Source: Cyclobacterium jeungdonense
GTDB lineage: Bacteria > Bacteroidota > Bacteroidia > Cytophagales > Cyclobacteriaceae
Reading direction: 5' to 3'
Assembly (NCBI RefSeq): GCF_010994275.1
Contig: NZ_WMCD01000005.1
Coordinates: forward strand, 186,001 to 250,000
DNA length: 64,000 nt
Shown here piece by piece: positions 35,234 through 45,200 of this stretch. The notes below the pieces were generated by a model. The model saw only the letters and a list, made by a program, of their open reading frames with translations. It made no database searches and had not been told where the DNA came from. A program made the position numbers and the translations under genes. Every line of letters starts with the position of its first letter. Positions within the stretch are counted from its first letter, which is position 1.

Positions 35234-35699
35234 AAACGCTTATTTTTAACGGATTATTAAGACGTAAATGTAATTTTTTTTTTATTCATGTGTAGCAATT
35301 TTTAACTTTTTTTAAGGGGAATTCCTTTTTCTATTGTCTTTTCTCCAAAATCGACAACCAAACAGGGCTTTTATTAATTTATTGCCAGTTAACATCTCTG
35401 GTAAAACCAATGAAATACCGCTACTCCCTTTGATTTTGGGCGAGGTCTTTGCCTCAATGGCCATTGCCGGGGAGATAGGCTGGCGACAATTGTTAGGAAG
35501 GGTTACACCACATTGCAGCTAACTGCTTAGAAGTAGCTGTTTTTTACGGGTTTCAATTTTTTCGATTTCCGTTTTGTGTACTACGGATTTTCGTTTCGAC
35601 AATAGAATTCAGGGCAAAACCAGGGTGCTTTCTAAACTTAATTTGACGATAGCACATTAAATCCGGATTATCCTGCTGGTTTATAAATGGTTGTTCAGT
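35234..35699. other. Intergenic region between FNT channel and small protein 2
   Basis: 466 bases, AT-rich. A short ORF at 35334-35522 (62 codons) is a chance frame with no signal, domain or neighbour support. I see no RNA gene or terminator. Confidence 0.5.
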
Positions 35700-36566
35700 T
35701 TATTTTTCTTTGTGCTTATTTTTTGCAGCATAATTAGATTCAAATATCCGGTATTTAAATAATGCAACAACAATGGCACCGCCAACGCCGTTGCCGAATA
35801 AGGTAATGAGAAGGAACAGGATATAGTCTGAAAGTGAAATAGATGCGGCATGTAAAAACGCGCCAAAAACTTCAATATTTCCGACAATACTGTGATGAAA
35901 GCCTACGAAACCGATGGTGCCCGTTATCATTACTATCAAAAATATACGGGTTAAGGCATCGGTAGTACTGTTCAATAACCAGGTTAAAAGCCCCATTAAC
36001 CAACCCGCAAAAATGGCACTGGACAATAGAACCAAGTAACTGTGGTCCAATATATGGGTTCCTATTTTTACCATCGTTTCTTGCTCAAATAGACCAAGTT
36101 GTGGCCCCATACTTCCAATAATAAATACAAATAGAATTCCACCCAGGATATTTCCTAAAATGACTACTCCCCATATACTTAATAATTCCAGGATGGTTCT
36201 TTGGCCATTTAAAGCAGGCAATGCCAAAAGAGATGTTTGCTCTGTGTAGAGCACTGATTTGCCTAGAATCACCATGATAAATCCTAAAGGATAAACCAAA
36301 GCGAATAATTTAAATATGATGCTCTCTGCCAATTTACCTCCCAAAAGAAAATATAAGATGCAGATTAATAAATAACTAAAGCCTATTTCGAGTCCCGCAA
36401 TACAGGCACTTAGGAAGGTCGCTCTTTTTTTTATTTTAAATATTTCCTCTCCCTCATGAATGATCTGGCTTAGGATTTCAGTGTACTTTTTGGATCCTTC
36501 TACCTCATTTGATTTTTTCTCCAGATCATGTTGATGGTCTTTTTGTTCTTTATTTTCAGTTTTCAT
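35700..36566 (-). CDS. FNT-family formate/nitrite channel-like protein
   Basis: A 288-residue membrane protein with six hydrophobic segments and a charged N-terminal extension (residues 1-40, Lys/Glu/His-rich). The family's central motif appears as GFHHSIVGNIEVFGAF (about 215-230), including the conserved His and Asn, as in the YfdC-like branch. Family members carry small monovalent anions such as formate, nitrite or hydrosulfide. It is on the same strand as the dab operon, about 470 bases before the small paralogues, so it may be part of the same transport theme. Confidence 0.85.
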   Translation of the reverse strand: MKTENKEQKDHQHDLEKKSNEVEGSKKYTEILSQIIHEGEEIFKIKKRATFLSACIAGLEIGFSYLLICILYFLLGGKLAESIIFKLFALVYPLGFIMVILGKSVLYTEQTSLLALPALNGQRTILELLSIWGVVILGNILGGILFVFIIGSMGPQLGLFEQETMVKIGTHILDHSYLVLLSSAIFAGWLMGLLTWLLNSTTDALTRIFLIVMITGTIGFVGFHHSIVGNIEVFGAFLHAASISLSDYILFLLITLFGNGVGGAIVVALFKYRIFESNYAAKNKHKEK

Positions 36567-37093
36567 ATATTTTTCAGTACTTTCAATTGGTTTTACCCCC
36601 TATGTCAACCACTTCATCTGGTGGAAAGTATTCGAGGCTTTTAGAAATTAGGTTCGGCCCTAATAATAGTAGCCATATAAAGGCTCTCAGAAATTCACTT
36701 TTTTTTTTACAAATTCAATAAAGTTCCTTTGACCATCATGCCAACATGAGTTTGACTAATGATAAAGGAAACAGGTGATAGGAAGGATTATTAGGAGATT
36801 TTTTCCTAACTATAATGGGCAATAATGCTGCCAAAAATGGTCTTTCTACGCTCAGGGGCGGAGCTTTCTTGTTGCCGTTTTTGCTTCCTGTTCAATTACC
36901 GACTACAAGATCCTCTTGAAGCAGGGAATATACCCGATCCTTGGTAATTTTTGAGTTCCGAATAATGCGCCAGGAAGGAAGATACGACAGATAGGGAACG
37001 AATCATTTTTACCCCTTTCCCCTTTTTCCGACTTCTATCTTTGGAAAGGATGGGTATTTTGCTTATTATATGAGATGAAATCACTCCGAAAAG
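36567..37093. other. Divergent intergenic region between FNT channel and peptidase
   Basis: 527 bases with two short chance ORFs and no support. It probably holds the divergent promoters of both neighbours. Two similar blocks (near 36630 and 36680, 'aggctNNNagaaatt') are an isolated imperfect repeat of uncertain meaning. Confidence 0.5.
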
Positions 37094-37798
37094 ATGACGT
37101 ATTTATTAATTAACACCTTTATTTCATTACAATTTCTTTTGATCTACAATTCCCTGGAGCTAACCAACAAAAAAGAAACGTTAACCCGGCCAACCTCCAG
37201 TGTGGGTGTGGAATCAGATTTGGAACGCTTCTCCGAAAACAAAACCATTCCCGACGAAATTAGGGAGGTGACCTTGGAGGCCTTGTCTTATTTTCCGGAT
37301 CTTCTCGAAACTGAAATTGATTTTCAATTTAAAAAGGCCATTCACGGGTCTGTCATGCAGGCGCAGCCCAAGATTTCCTCCCTGTTCTTTTCTTCAAAAA
37401 AAACCAGGGGATATCGAATAAAAATCAGTCGTGAATTAGTCCTGGAAGATGACTCCATTCCTATAGAAGACCTCCCGAGGGATGTATTGTTGGGTTGGAT
37501 AGGGCATGAGCTTGGCCATATCAAAGATTACCTGGACCGGAGTGCGTTAAATTTACTAGGTTTTGGAGTCAGGTATTACTTATCCAATACCTTTATAACC
37601 GAAGCCGAAATTGCTGCGGATAGCTATGCAGTAGCCTTTGGACTGGGTGAAAAAATTATTGCCACCAAGAATTTTGTCCTGAACCACGAAAAAATTCCCC
37701 TGGATTATAAAAAGAAGATCGAAAAACTCTACCTCTCTCCCGGAGAAATTCTTTCCATGGTAGATACCGATACAGAAGGCAATCAAGAGGAAAATTGA
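37094..37798 (+). CDS. M48-like zinc metallopeptidase
   Basis: A 234-residue protein. Residues 130-142 contain WIGHELGHI, an HExxH zinc motif (His138, Glu139, His142), with a later acidic motif EAEIAADSYAV (from 170) that supplies the third ligand. A hydrophobic segment near the N-terminus (4-20) suggests inner-membrane anchoring. The size is below full HtpX, so a shortened M48-like or related peptidase fits. Followed by a LON-domain protein 120 bases downstream. Confidence 0.75.
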   Translation: MTYLLINTFISLQFLLIYNSLELTNKKETLTRPTSSVGVESDLERFSENKTIPDEIREVTLEALSYFPDLLETEIDFQFKKAIHGSVMQAQPKISSLFFSSKKTRGYRIKISRELVLEDDSIPIEDLPRDVLLGWIGHELGHIKDYLDRSALNLLGFGVRYYLSNTFITEAEIAADSYAVAFGLGEKIIATKNFVLNHEKIPLDYKKKIEKLYLSPGEILSMVDTDTEGNQEEN

Positions 37799-37920
37799 TC
37801 TGATCTGCTGAGGCAACTGAGTTATGGTATCGATGATCCCTGTAGAAATAAAACCAAAGCCTTACTTTGGAGTTTTAAAGAGAAAAAACACCCGAGTAGG
37901 ATGGATTAAATCGTTTGAGC

Positions 37921-38547
37921 ATGACGCAGGAATTGGCATTTTTCCCATTAAAGTTAGTAGCATTTCCCCAGGAGGATCTCAATCTCCATATATTTGAACC
38001 CCGATACAAGGAGTTGATTCAGGATTGTATACAAAGCGGTCAATCGTTTGGCATTTGTACCTACCTTGATAAGTTAATGCCCGTGGGAACGGAGGTATCA
38101 CTGGTGGAGATCAGTAACGAATACGATGATGGCAGGATGGACATTAAGACAAAGGGAGTAAAAACCTTTAAAATCCTTGATTTTCAAAATCCGCTAAAAG
38201 ATAAGTTATATGCTGGCGGAAAGGTAGCATTCTTACCCTTGGACTGGCAGGCACCGGTTGAAAAACTAAAAGCCTTCGAAACATTGCTGGAAACGTTTTT
38301 TGATTGGATGCACCATGCGGTCGATTTGAAAAGTACACCCATCAACTCCTTTACCTATGCCCACAAAATAGCCCTGAAACCGAGTCAGGAGTATCAGTTG
38401 TTGGAGTTAAGCACAGAGGAAGAAAGGCTGGACTTTTTACTGGATCATTTGCAGAACCTCATCCCTGTTTTGAAGGAAATTGAGGCTTCCAAGAACAAGA
38501 TCAAAATGAACGGTCATTTCAAATACCTTGATCCCTTAAATTTTTGA
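37921..38547 (+). CDS. LON peptidase N-terminal (substrate-binding) domain protein
   Basis: A stand-alone LON-N domain of 208 residues. The opening MTQELAFFPLKLVAFPQEDLNLHIFEPRYKELI contains the family's FPL and FEPRYKxL signatures. There is no AAA+ or serine protease part, so it is not a protease. Role unknown; such proteins may bind substrates or effectors. The 3' end overlaps the convergent TPR/SH3 gene by 12 bases. Confidence 0.88.
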   Translation: MTQELAFFPLKLVAFPQEDLNLHIFEPRYKELIQDCIQSGQSFGICTYLDKLMPVGTEVSLVEISNEYDDGRMDIKTKGVKTFKILDFQNPLKDKLYAGGKVAFLPLDWQAPVEKLKAFETLLETFFDWMHHAVDLKSTPINSFTYAHKIALKPSQEYQLLELSTEEERLDFLLDHLQNLIPVLKEIEASKNKIKMNGHFKYLDPLNF

Positions 38548-39261
38548 TACATCCGACTTTTTAATGTAGGCTTCGCGATTCTCCCAGGTGATCTTGTACC
38601 AGATATCCTGGCTAGAAGAAATCGTTACCCTATGACCCGCCTCAACACGCCGAACCAAATTCCCCGCAGCCGAAGGGCTGTCCATGATCAAGACGGGACT
38701 TCCGGTGACAATAGCGGTTTCCGATGTATGGATAAAATTGTTGCTGACAAAGGCCAGGATCAGGAAAACGGATGCGGGAAGCACAAAAACGGACCTTTTG
38801 CCGGGAAGTATAAAGGCCATGATAAGGCAAACGACAAGTAATAAGGCAAAAAAGGCGGTAATCTCCATTTTGTATTCCACAAGTACCGACAGAAAGCGGT
38901 CCTGATCAGAAAGCTCGTAGCCCTCCAGACGGCTCTGATTTGTGAGGGACTTGATTTTATCTATAACTTCGGGATTGGGATTATGCTCGTAATACCTGGA
39001 CAAAAACAGGGAAGCTTGCCCAAATTCCCCCATTCCTTCGGAGATAAAACTCATTTTTAATAGCATGGCCGGTGAGTAGGTGTTTTCCTCATAAAGGATA
39101 TCCTCGTATATTTTCAAAGCCTCCTTGTATTTCTTTTGAGAAAAAAGGCTATCTGCTTTTTGAAGCGAGGCAAGGTTGTTTGCCTGACAATCAGCCAGAT
39201 GGGGATTCAGCAAGGAAATAGCTGATAAAAAAACAATAAAGATCCATTTAAGATTTGGCAT
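38536..39261 (-). CDS. TPR-SH3 membrane protein (BatE-like)
   Basis: A 241-residue protein. After a signal peptide (about 1-25) there are TPR-like helices (ASLQKADSLFSQKKYKEALKIYEDIL, then the AMLLKMSFISEGMGEFGQASLF block), two hydrophobic segments (about 130-165) and a C-terminal SH3-type domain (ETAIVTGSPVLIMDSPSAAGNLVRR to WYKITWENREAYIKKSDV). This layout matches the BatE-type proteins of Bacteroidota. The ATG at 39261 is preferred to the TTG at 39267. Confidence 0.8.
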   Translation of the reverse strand: MPNLKWIFIVFLSAISLLNPHLADCQANNLASLQKADSLFSQKKYKEALKIYEDILYEENTYSPAMLLKMSFISEGMGEFGQASLFLSRYYEHNPNPEVIDKIKSLTNQSRLEGYELSDQDRFLSVLVEYKMEITAFFALLLVVCLIMAFILPGKRSVFVLPASVFLILAFVSNNFIHTSETAIVTGSPVLIMDSPSAAGNLVRRVEAGHRVTISSSQDIWYKITWENREAYIKKSDVSKI

Positions 39262-39371
39262 TATCAATTCAGTGCTTTAAATTTGCAGTCCAATTACGGA
39301 AAACTAGTACGCAAAACCAAGTTTTCTTTTGAAATAATCCTGTAGTAGAATACAGGCAATTACCAGATTTT

Positions 39372-39444
39372 GATTCCGTAGCTCAGCTGGTAGAGCAATA
39401 CACTTTTAATGTATGGGTCCTGGGTTCGAGCCCCAGCGGGATCA
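39372..39444 (+). tRNA. tRNA-Lys (anticodon TTT)
   Basis: Acceptor GATTCCG pairs with CGGGATC (one G.U); the anticodon loop ACTTTTAAT carries TTT; the T-arm has GGGTTCGAGCCCC. The 3' CCA is not encoded. A terminator follows at 39456. Confidence 0.95.
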
Positions 39445-39455
39445 CATTAATTTAT

Positions 39456-39487
39456 AAACCCTGTTTTTCGGAGCAGGGTTTTTTTTT
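39456..39487 (+). terminator. Terminator after tRNA-Lys
   Basis: AAACCCTG / CAGGGTTT (39456-39463 and 39474-39481) with a T run. Confidence 0.85.
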
Positions 39488-39645
39488 ATTCCGCGCCTAT
39501 GGGGCGAGCAATGTATCGGCATGTGAAAGTCTTTTTTTGGAATGGGATTTGTAACTTGTTTAGTTAGAGAAGCCAGGCTATTTATTCTTAAAAGAATAAA
39601 TCAGGCTTTTCGTTTACTTAGTTAAATTCTATAAAATTAAGAAAT

Positions 39646-40146
39646 ATGTCAAGTCCAGAACACAAGAAGTTAATTTGGAACCTAATCAAAGATATTAAGG
39701 TGGGCATGCTTGTCACCAAATCAACAAAAGACGGCGAAAGTATGAGGGCCCGCCCGATGAGCCTTGTTCAGGACGCTTACGATGGCACCTTGTTCTTTTA
39801 CACCTCTAAAAGTGCTGCCAAGGCTTTTGAAATTAAGCAAGACACAGATACCTGCCTGACCTTTACTAATCCGAAAGACAATGTGTATGTATCCTTAACA
39901 GGTAAGGCCATGGTTACGGAAGACCGGGAATTAATCGATAAATATTGGAATCCATGGGTGGCAGCCTGGTTTGAAAACGGAAAGGATGACCCTGAGCTGG
40001 CCATGCTTAAGGTAAAAATTAACAAAGGCGAACACTGGGATTCTACAAATAATAAGCTAGTTCAAATTTTTGAGCTCGCTAAATCCAACATAAAGGAATC
40101 TTCTACGCCAAAATTAGGGGAAAATGAAAAGTTCGGTACTGATTAA
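39646..40146 (+). CDS. Flavin-type split-barrel (pyridoxamine 5'-phosphate oxidase-like) protein
   Basis: A 166-residue protein of the PNPOx-like split-barrel family. It has the general stress FMN-binding pattern (MLVTKSTKDGESMRARPMS about 25-45; DGTLFFYTSKSAAKAFEI; NPKDNVYVSLTGKAMV) and the C-terminal KWN-type block (DPELAMLKVKINKGEHWDSTNN). Cytosolic; likely FMN-dependent. A decayed relative of its C-terminus lies 1.6 kb downstream (41710). Confidence 0.85.
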   Translation: MSSPEHKKLIWNLIKDIKVGMLVTKSTKDGESMRARPMSLVQDAYDGTLFFYTSKSAAKAFEIKQDTDTCLTFTNPKDNVYVSLTGKAMVTEDRELIDKYWNPWVAAWFENGKDDPELAMLKVKINKGEHWDSTNNKLVQIFELAKSNIKESSTPKLGENEKFGTD

Positions 40147-40174
40147 CGGTAGCTATTCTTAATTAATACCCTAG

Positions 40175-40207
40175 AAAACCTCAGGAAATGATTCTTGAGG
40201 TTTTTTT
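40175..40207 (+). terminator. Terminator after the split-barrel gene
   Basis: AACCTCAGGAA / TTCTTGAGGTT stem with a T run, about 30 bases after the stop. Confidence 0.8.
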
Positions 40208-40882
40208 ATTATCGGAAGATGTGATCGCATATCTGTGAATATGTAAAATACCTGAATTTCAGGAGTTCAACTACCGAGATTAAACGACTTTCAGATGGAG
40301 TAAAATTTTGCAAAGAGCCGTCAAGTAAAAACACTAATTAAAATTGTTTGATCTATTAAAGAGTTTAAAATTTTTCAGTTTGCAGCTTCCTATACACCTC
40401 CGACGGGAAAAGGTAATACGACCTCCCATTCCGTGTTATTATCGTTAGCATATCAGTTCCACCTAACCTCATTACGACTAATTGTAGTATAAAATTATGA
40501 ATTTTTAACTTGAGGTCGTCGATTCGGTGGGGAATTTAACCAAAATGGAATACGGTTGAGGCTGTGATTCAAAAAACAGTATTATATATTCCAAACAACG
40601 GTTGAAATCCATACTCGATCGGCGACAAAAAGCAAAATAATGACCCCTTGCTTTCAATCTACTAATGGTAAACCGCTTTCTAATTTAGCAATGTTGGTCG
40701 ATATAAAAAGCACGCAAATTCATTTTTAATGTGCTATAAAATCGTCTAATGAGTAAAAAATCTCCTTTTTGTTGGGGTTTAGTACGTAGAAATTTTGTTT
40801 GGGGGATTTTTTTAGTTGGCTGGCATATCATTTGCTTCTTTACTACATGGAATCGATGTTGAACTATTAAAATGAGTTACTT
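40208..40882. other. Long intergenic region before the EF-hand gene
   Basis: 675 bases of AT-rich sequence with no supported ORF, RNA or repeat array. A short perfect inverted repeat (CCTGAATTTCAGG, near 40252) may be chance. Confidence 0.45.
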
Positions 40883-41434
40883 ATGAAACGGTACAATATA
40901 AAAAAGCAATTTGGATTTATTATATTAATGATGTTTTCCACCAGTCTTTTTGCTCAGAACTTGAATTTTTCGGATTTTGACAAAGACGATGATGGCTGGA
41001 TTGAAAAAGAAGAGTTCAGAACTGTATTTACTGCAAACTATTGGGACGATTGGAACAACGTGGACAACTCGTATCTCGATGATGAAGACTTTTATACTTT
41101 TAATTACGCTCTTATTGATACGGATGACGATGATCTTCTGACAGAGGAAGAGTGGACCTATGGATATGATTATTATTATGGTGATTACCTGAAGGACGGT
41201 TATGATTCGTTTGAAGCCTACGACGTAGACGGTGATGGGTATATCGAATATACCGAATACTATGACGGGTTGTACGATACCGATTATTACGTTACCTGGG
41301 ATATCGATAAAGATACCTATTTGAGTCAGGAAGAATTGGCCGAAAACGTGTTTGAAAACTGGGACTTAAATGATACCGGTTTGATGAGTAGAAGCGAATT
41401 CTACAACTTTGATGGTTTCTATAAGGATATCTAA
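40883..41434 (+). CDS. Secreted multi-EF-hand calcium-binding protein
   Basis: A 183-residue exported protein (signal MKRYNIKKQFGFIILMMFSTSLFAQ). Five EF-hand loops can be read: 33-44 (DKDDDGWIEKEE), 79-90 (DTDDDDLLTEEE), 114-125 (DVDGDGYIEYTE), 140-151 (DIDKDTYLSQEE) and 161-172 (DLNDTGLMSRSE). A degenerate sixth lies near 58-69. Loop spacing suggests three pairs. The rest is rich in Asp, Tyr and Trp. No catalytic domain. It is likely a periplasmic or secreted calcium-binding or structural protein. It has long gaps on both sides. Confidence 0.8.
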   Translation: MKRYNIKKQFGFIILMMFSTSLFAQNLNFSDFDKDDDGWIEKEEFRTVFTANYWDDWNNVDNSYLDDEDFYTFNYALIDTDDDDLLTEEEWTYGYDYYYGDYLKDGYDSFEAYDVDGDGYIEYTEYYDGLYDTDYYVTWDIDKDTYLSQEELAENVFENWDLNDTGLMSRSEFYNFDGFYKDI

Positions 41435-41500
41435 GCCAAATTGCTTGTTTAGTTTTGTTTAATTAGAAACAGTAAGTATTTTTATTGAAATTATTATCCG

Positions 41501-41536
41501 ATAACCCAGTCCGATGGAGGACTGGGTTATTTTTTT
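41501..41536 (+). terminator. Terminator after the EF-hand gene
   Basis: Perfect 12-base arms ATAACCCAGTCC / GGACTGGGTTAT (41501-41512, 41519-41530) followed by T6. Confidence 0.9.
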
Positions 41537-41709
41537 GCGGTATTCATATGCCGTACATCTGGCTGTGAAAGTTTCACAATGGGGGCTCGTAATTCCCGAC
41601 TACTATCCAGGAGCACCGGTTTCCAATGCAAGAGAGAATTTGAAATTTAATTATCCATTCTGAAAAAATCAGAAGGTTTTTGACGAAATCAGAAAGTATA
41701 ACACCCACG

Positions 41710-41858
41710 TGGCCACGCTTAAGGCTGAAATTAACAAAGGGGAACACTGAGATTCTACAAACAATAAACTCGTTTAGATTTTTGAGATACCAACGTCCAA
41801 CCAGGAGGAATCCAGTACGCCCGATTTAGTAGAAAATCAAAAATTTGGTATTGACTAG
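41710..41858 (+). pseudogene. Decayed C-terminal copy of the split-barrel gene
   Basis: Translation of this stretch (LKAEINKGEH stop DSTNNKLV stop IFE, then QEESSTPDLVENQKFGID) matches the C-terminus of the gene at 39646 (LKVKINKGEHWDSTNNKLVQIFE, then KESSTPKLGENEKFGTD). Trp and Gln codons are now TGA and TAG, and no start or upstream part is visible. It is a dead fragment of a duplicated gene, separated from the parent by the EF-hand gene. Confidence 0.8.
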
Positions 41859-42147
41859 CATCAGTAATGCTCAGGATAACATTTGAAGACCTATGGGTTA
41901 GAAACCTGGGTTTTTTCATTGCGGGAGGATCAAAACGTATTGTATTTGGTATGAATAGGTAGAAGTTTAATCCATCAGAAGTTAGCCGCCGAGAGGGGAT
42001 TCTTTTAACAATCAGATGCCGGGAAGCGTAGAGGGCTTGCAGAAAAAAAACGCGAATTGGTAAAAGAAGCTGTTCTGCTCCTGATCACTTCTTTCCATAT
42101 AGCAAAAGGTTTTACTAATGGGAGTATTATTTGATAAAAATTGGTTA
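41859..42147. other. Intergenic region before the DUF1553 gene
   Basis: About 290 bases with no ORF of note. The DUF1553 promoter is at the 3' end. Confidence 0.4.
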
Positions 42148-42179
42148 TTTGGGTAAAAAATCAGTTAATTTTATCTTTG
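42148..42179 (+). promoter_or_regulatory. Promoter of the DUF1549/DUF1553 gene
   Basis: -33 TTTG (42148-42151) and -7 TATCTTTG (42172-42179), spaced by 20 bases, the classic Bacteroidota arrangement; the start codon is 27 bases downstream. Confidence 0.75.
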
Positions 42180-42205
42180 TAAAATAATTAATCCATAGAA
42201 TACTA

Positions 42206-45200
42206 ATGTTCCTTCGTTACCTCTTCGCCTTCATTCTTCTGCTGACGTTCAGCTGCGCTCCGGACCTTCCGGAAGGCGTAGAATTGGCCATGGATGAGCT
42301 GCCAGAGCAACTGGATTTCAATATCCATGTAAAACCCATTCTCTCGGATAATTGCTTCTCCTGCCATGGCCCGGATGAAGCAGCCCGTCAGGCAGGCCTT
42401 CGACTGGATCTGGAAGAAGCGGCTTTTGCGGTTTCCGAAGAAAGCGGGCAGATACCGATCAAGCCCGGCAAACCCGGAAAAAGTGAATTGGTGCAGCGCA
42501 TACTTTCTACCGATGCGGAATACCAAATGCCCACACCCGACTCTCACCTTAGCCTTACAGACCGGCAAAAGGCCATTCTGATCGCATGGATTGCCTCCGG
42601 TGCTGAATACAAAAAGCACTGGGCTTTTATCCCTCCGGAAAAGGCGGATTTGCCGGCAGGTAAATTCAAAGGTTGGTCTGAACAGCCGATTGACCTTTTT
42701 GTAGGCCAAAAACTGGAAGAAAATGAGTTGGAGCCCAGTCCGAGGGCTTCGAAAGAACTACTTCTTCGAAGACTTAGCCTGGACCTTACCGGTCTGCCTC
42801 CAACATTGGAGGAATTGGATGCCTTTTTAGCCGACGAATCCGAAGATGCCTACGCCAAACAAGTAGATCGATTACTGGCCTCGCCGCATTACGGGGAACA
42901 AATGGCCATGCACTGGATGGACCTGGCCCGCTTTGCGGATACCCACGGCTATACTGTGGATCGGTACCGCGATATGTCTCCCTGGAGGGACTGGGTCATT
43001 GAAGCATACAATCAAAACATGGGATATGATCAATTCATCACCGAGCAACTTGCCGGAGACCTACTGCCCAACCCATCTAAAAAACAACTGCTGGCCACAG
43101 CATTTAACCGCATTCATCCCCAAAACATGGAGGGGGGTATTGTACAGGAAGAGTTTAGAGTTGAATATGTGGCAGATAGAACTAACACAGTAGGCAAAGC
43201 CTTTATGGCGTTGAGTTTGGAATGTGCCCGGTGCCATGATCACAAATACGATCCTGTAAGTCAAAAGGAATACTTTCAAATGAGTAGCTTTTTTAATCAG
43301 GTGGATGAAGCCGGGCAAATCTCCTGGGACAACGCCATGCCCGTGCCCACCATGCTCTGGACGGACAGCGAAAAGGACGCGCTATTGAAAATGCTGAAAA
43401 AGGACATAACTGAGGCGGAAGAAGCGCTGACCTCCATCAAAAATGCTGAAAAAGCAGCTTTTGAGACCTGGATACGGAGTCACCGATATAAAGATACGCG
43501 CTTTTACCGCCCCGCTACTTCGTTGGTTGCACATTTCGATTTCGATAAAGTTCCCCTGCGGGACAAAGTAAATCCGTCTATTACCGGCATTATGGAAAGT
43601 ATCGGAGAGGAAAGCAAACACCCCTCATTAGTGGATGGCTATCAGGGAAAAGCAGCTTCCCTGAATGGTGACTCCTGGCTGAAAATGGGAGGAGTAGGAA
43701 GTTTTTCCAGGGACCAACCTTTTAGTGTGGGACTTTGGGTCACTATTCCTGAAAACCTGGAAGATGGAGCCATCTTTCATACCGGTGACGGTGCCGTACT
43801 ATACAACCGAAGGGGTTATCATTTATACTTGAAAGATAATAAGTTGGAAATGATTCTTGCCCACACGGCTCCCTACAATGTCATCAGTAACCTAACTTTG
43901 GAGGGTATTCCGAGAGGCGAATGGGTACACCTATTGATGACCTATGACGGGTCTTCCAAAGCCGCAGGAATAAAAACCTACCTGAATGGAAAACGAATGG
44001 CCAGCAAAATGGTCAAAGATAATTTATACAAAGACATTTTGTTTGCGCGCGATAATCAGCCAGGTATTCAACTTGGTGCCGTTTGGAGAGGGAAGGGGCT
44101 GAAGGGAGCCGCGGTTGACGAGTTGATGGTATTTGACAAGGAGTTGTCATCGGTGGAAATCCTGCAGTGGCTGCAACCGGATCTCCTGGCAACAATGCTT
44201 GAAAAATCTCCGGAAGATTTAGGTTCGGACGAACGAGATGCGTTGGAGACGTTTTACTGGCGCAACCTTTCTACTGCCTACCAAAGTCAGCTAAAAAAAT
44301 TGACAGCTGCCCGAATGGAGCATTCGGAAACGTTAGAACCCATCCAAGAAGTCATGGTCATGGATGAAATGGATCCCAAGCGGCCTACCTACATATTGGA
44401 ACGGGGCGAATACCATGCGCATGGAGAGGAAGTGCAGGCAGGGACACCGGAAGCGATATTACCCATGGCAGATTCCTATGAAAAAAACCGGCTGGGACTG
44501 GCCAGGTGGCTCCTGGACGAGCGGCATCCTTTAACTGCCCGGGTGGCGGTAAATCGGCTGTGGCAGCAATTTTTTGGCAGGGGACTGGTAGCCACAGCGT
44601 CTGATTTTGGCAATCAGGGAGAAATGCCAAGCCATCCGGAATTATTGGACTGGCTGGCGGTGACCTTTCGGGAATCAGGCTGGGATGTAAAGGAATTACA
44701 AAAAATGATCCTACTCTCCGAAACGTATAAACAAGCATCGCTAAGCAGCCGGGAATTGCAGGAAAAAGATCCGGAAAACACCTTGCTGGCTCGTGGACCA
44801 TCGGGTCGTATGCCTGGAGAAATGATTCGTGACAATGCCCTGCTTGCCAGCGGCATGCTGGGTAGGCGTATCGGTGGCCCCAGCGTCAAGCCTTATCAGC
44901 CAGATGGATTGTGGTCGGTGAATGGAGGCCAATACACAGAGGATACGGGAGAAAACCTATTCCGACGCAGCCTTTATACCTTGTGGAAACGCTCGGTTCC
45001 GCATCCCACCCTCCATATATTTGATTCACCGGAGAGATCGGAATCCACCATCAGGAGGCAAGAAACCAATACCCCGCTACAGGCGCTGGTATTGATGAAT
45101 GACCCCATTTACGTGGAAATCGCAAAAGTGATGGGAGCGCGGATATCAAGGCATCCCGATCCGGAGCAGGGGATTCAGGAGGCCTTTAGAAAACTCACTG

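Noticed and set aside
35334..35522. 62-codon plus-strand ORF in the gap between the FNT channel and small protein 2
   Set aside because: No signal, domain, promoter or coupling to a neighbour; length is compatible with chance in an AT-rich region.
36896..37084. 62-codon minus-strand ORF upstream of the M48-like gene
   Set aside because: Low-complexity basic sequence with no features; overlaps the likely promoter region.
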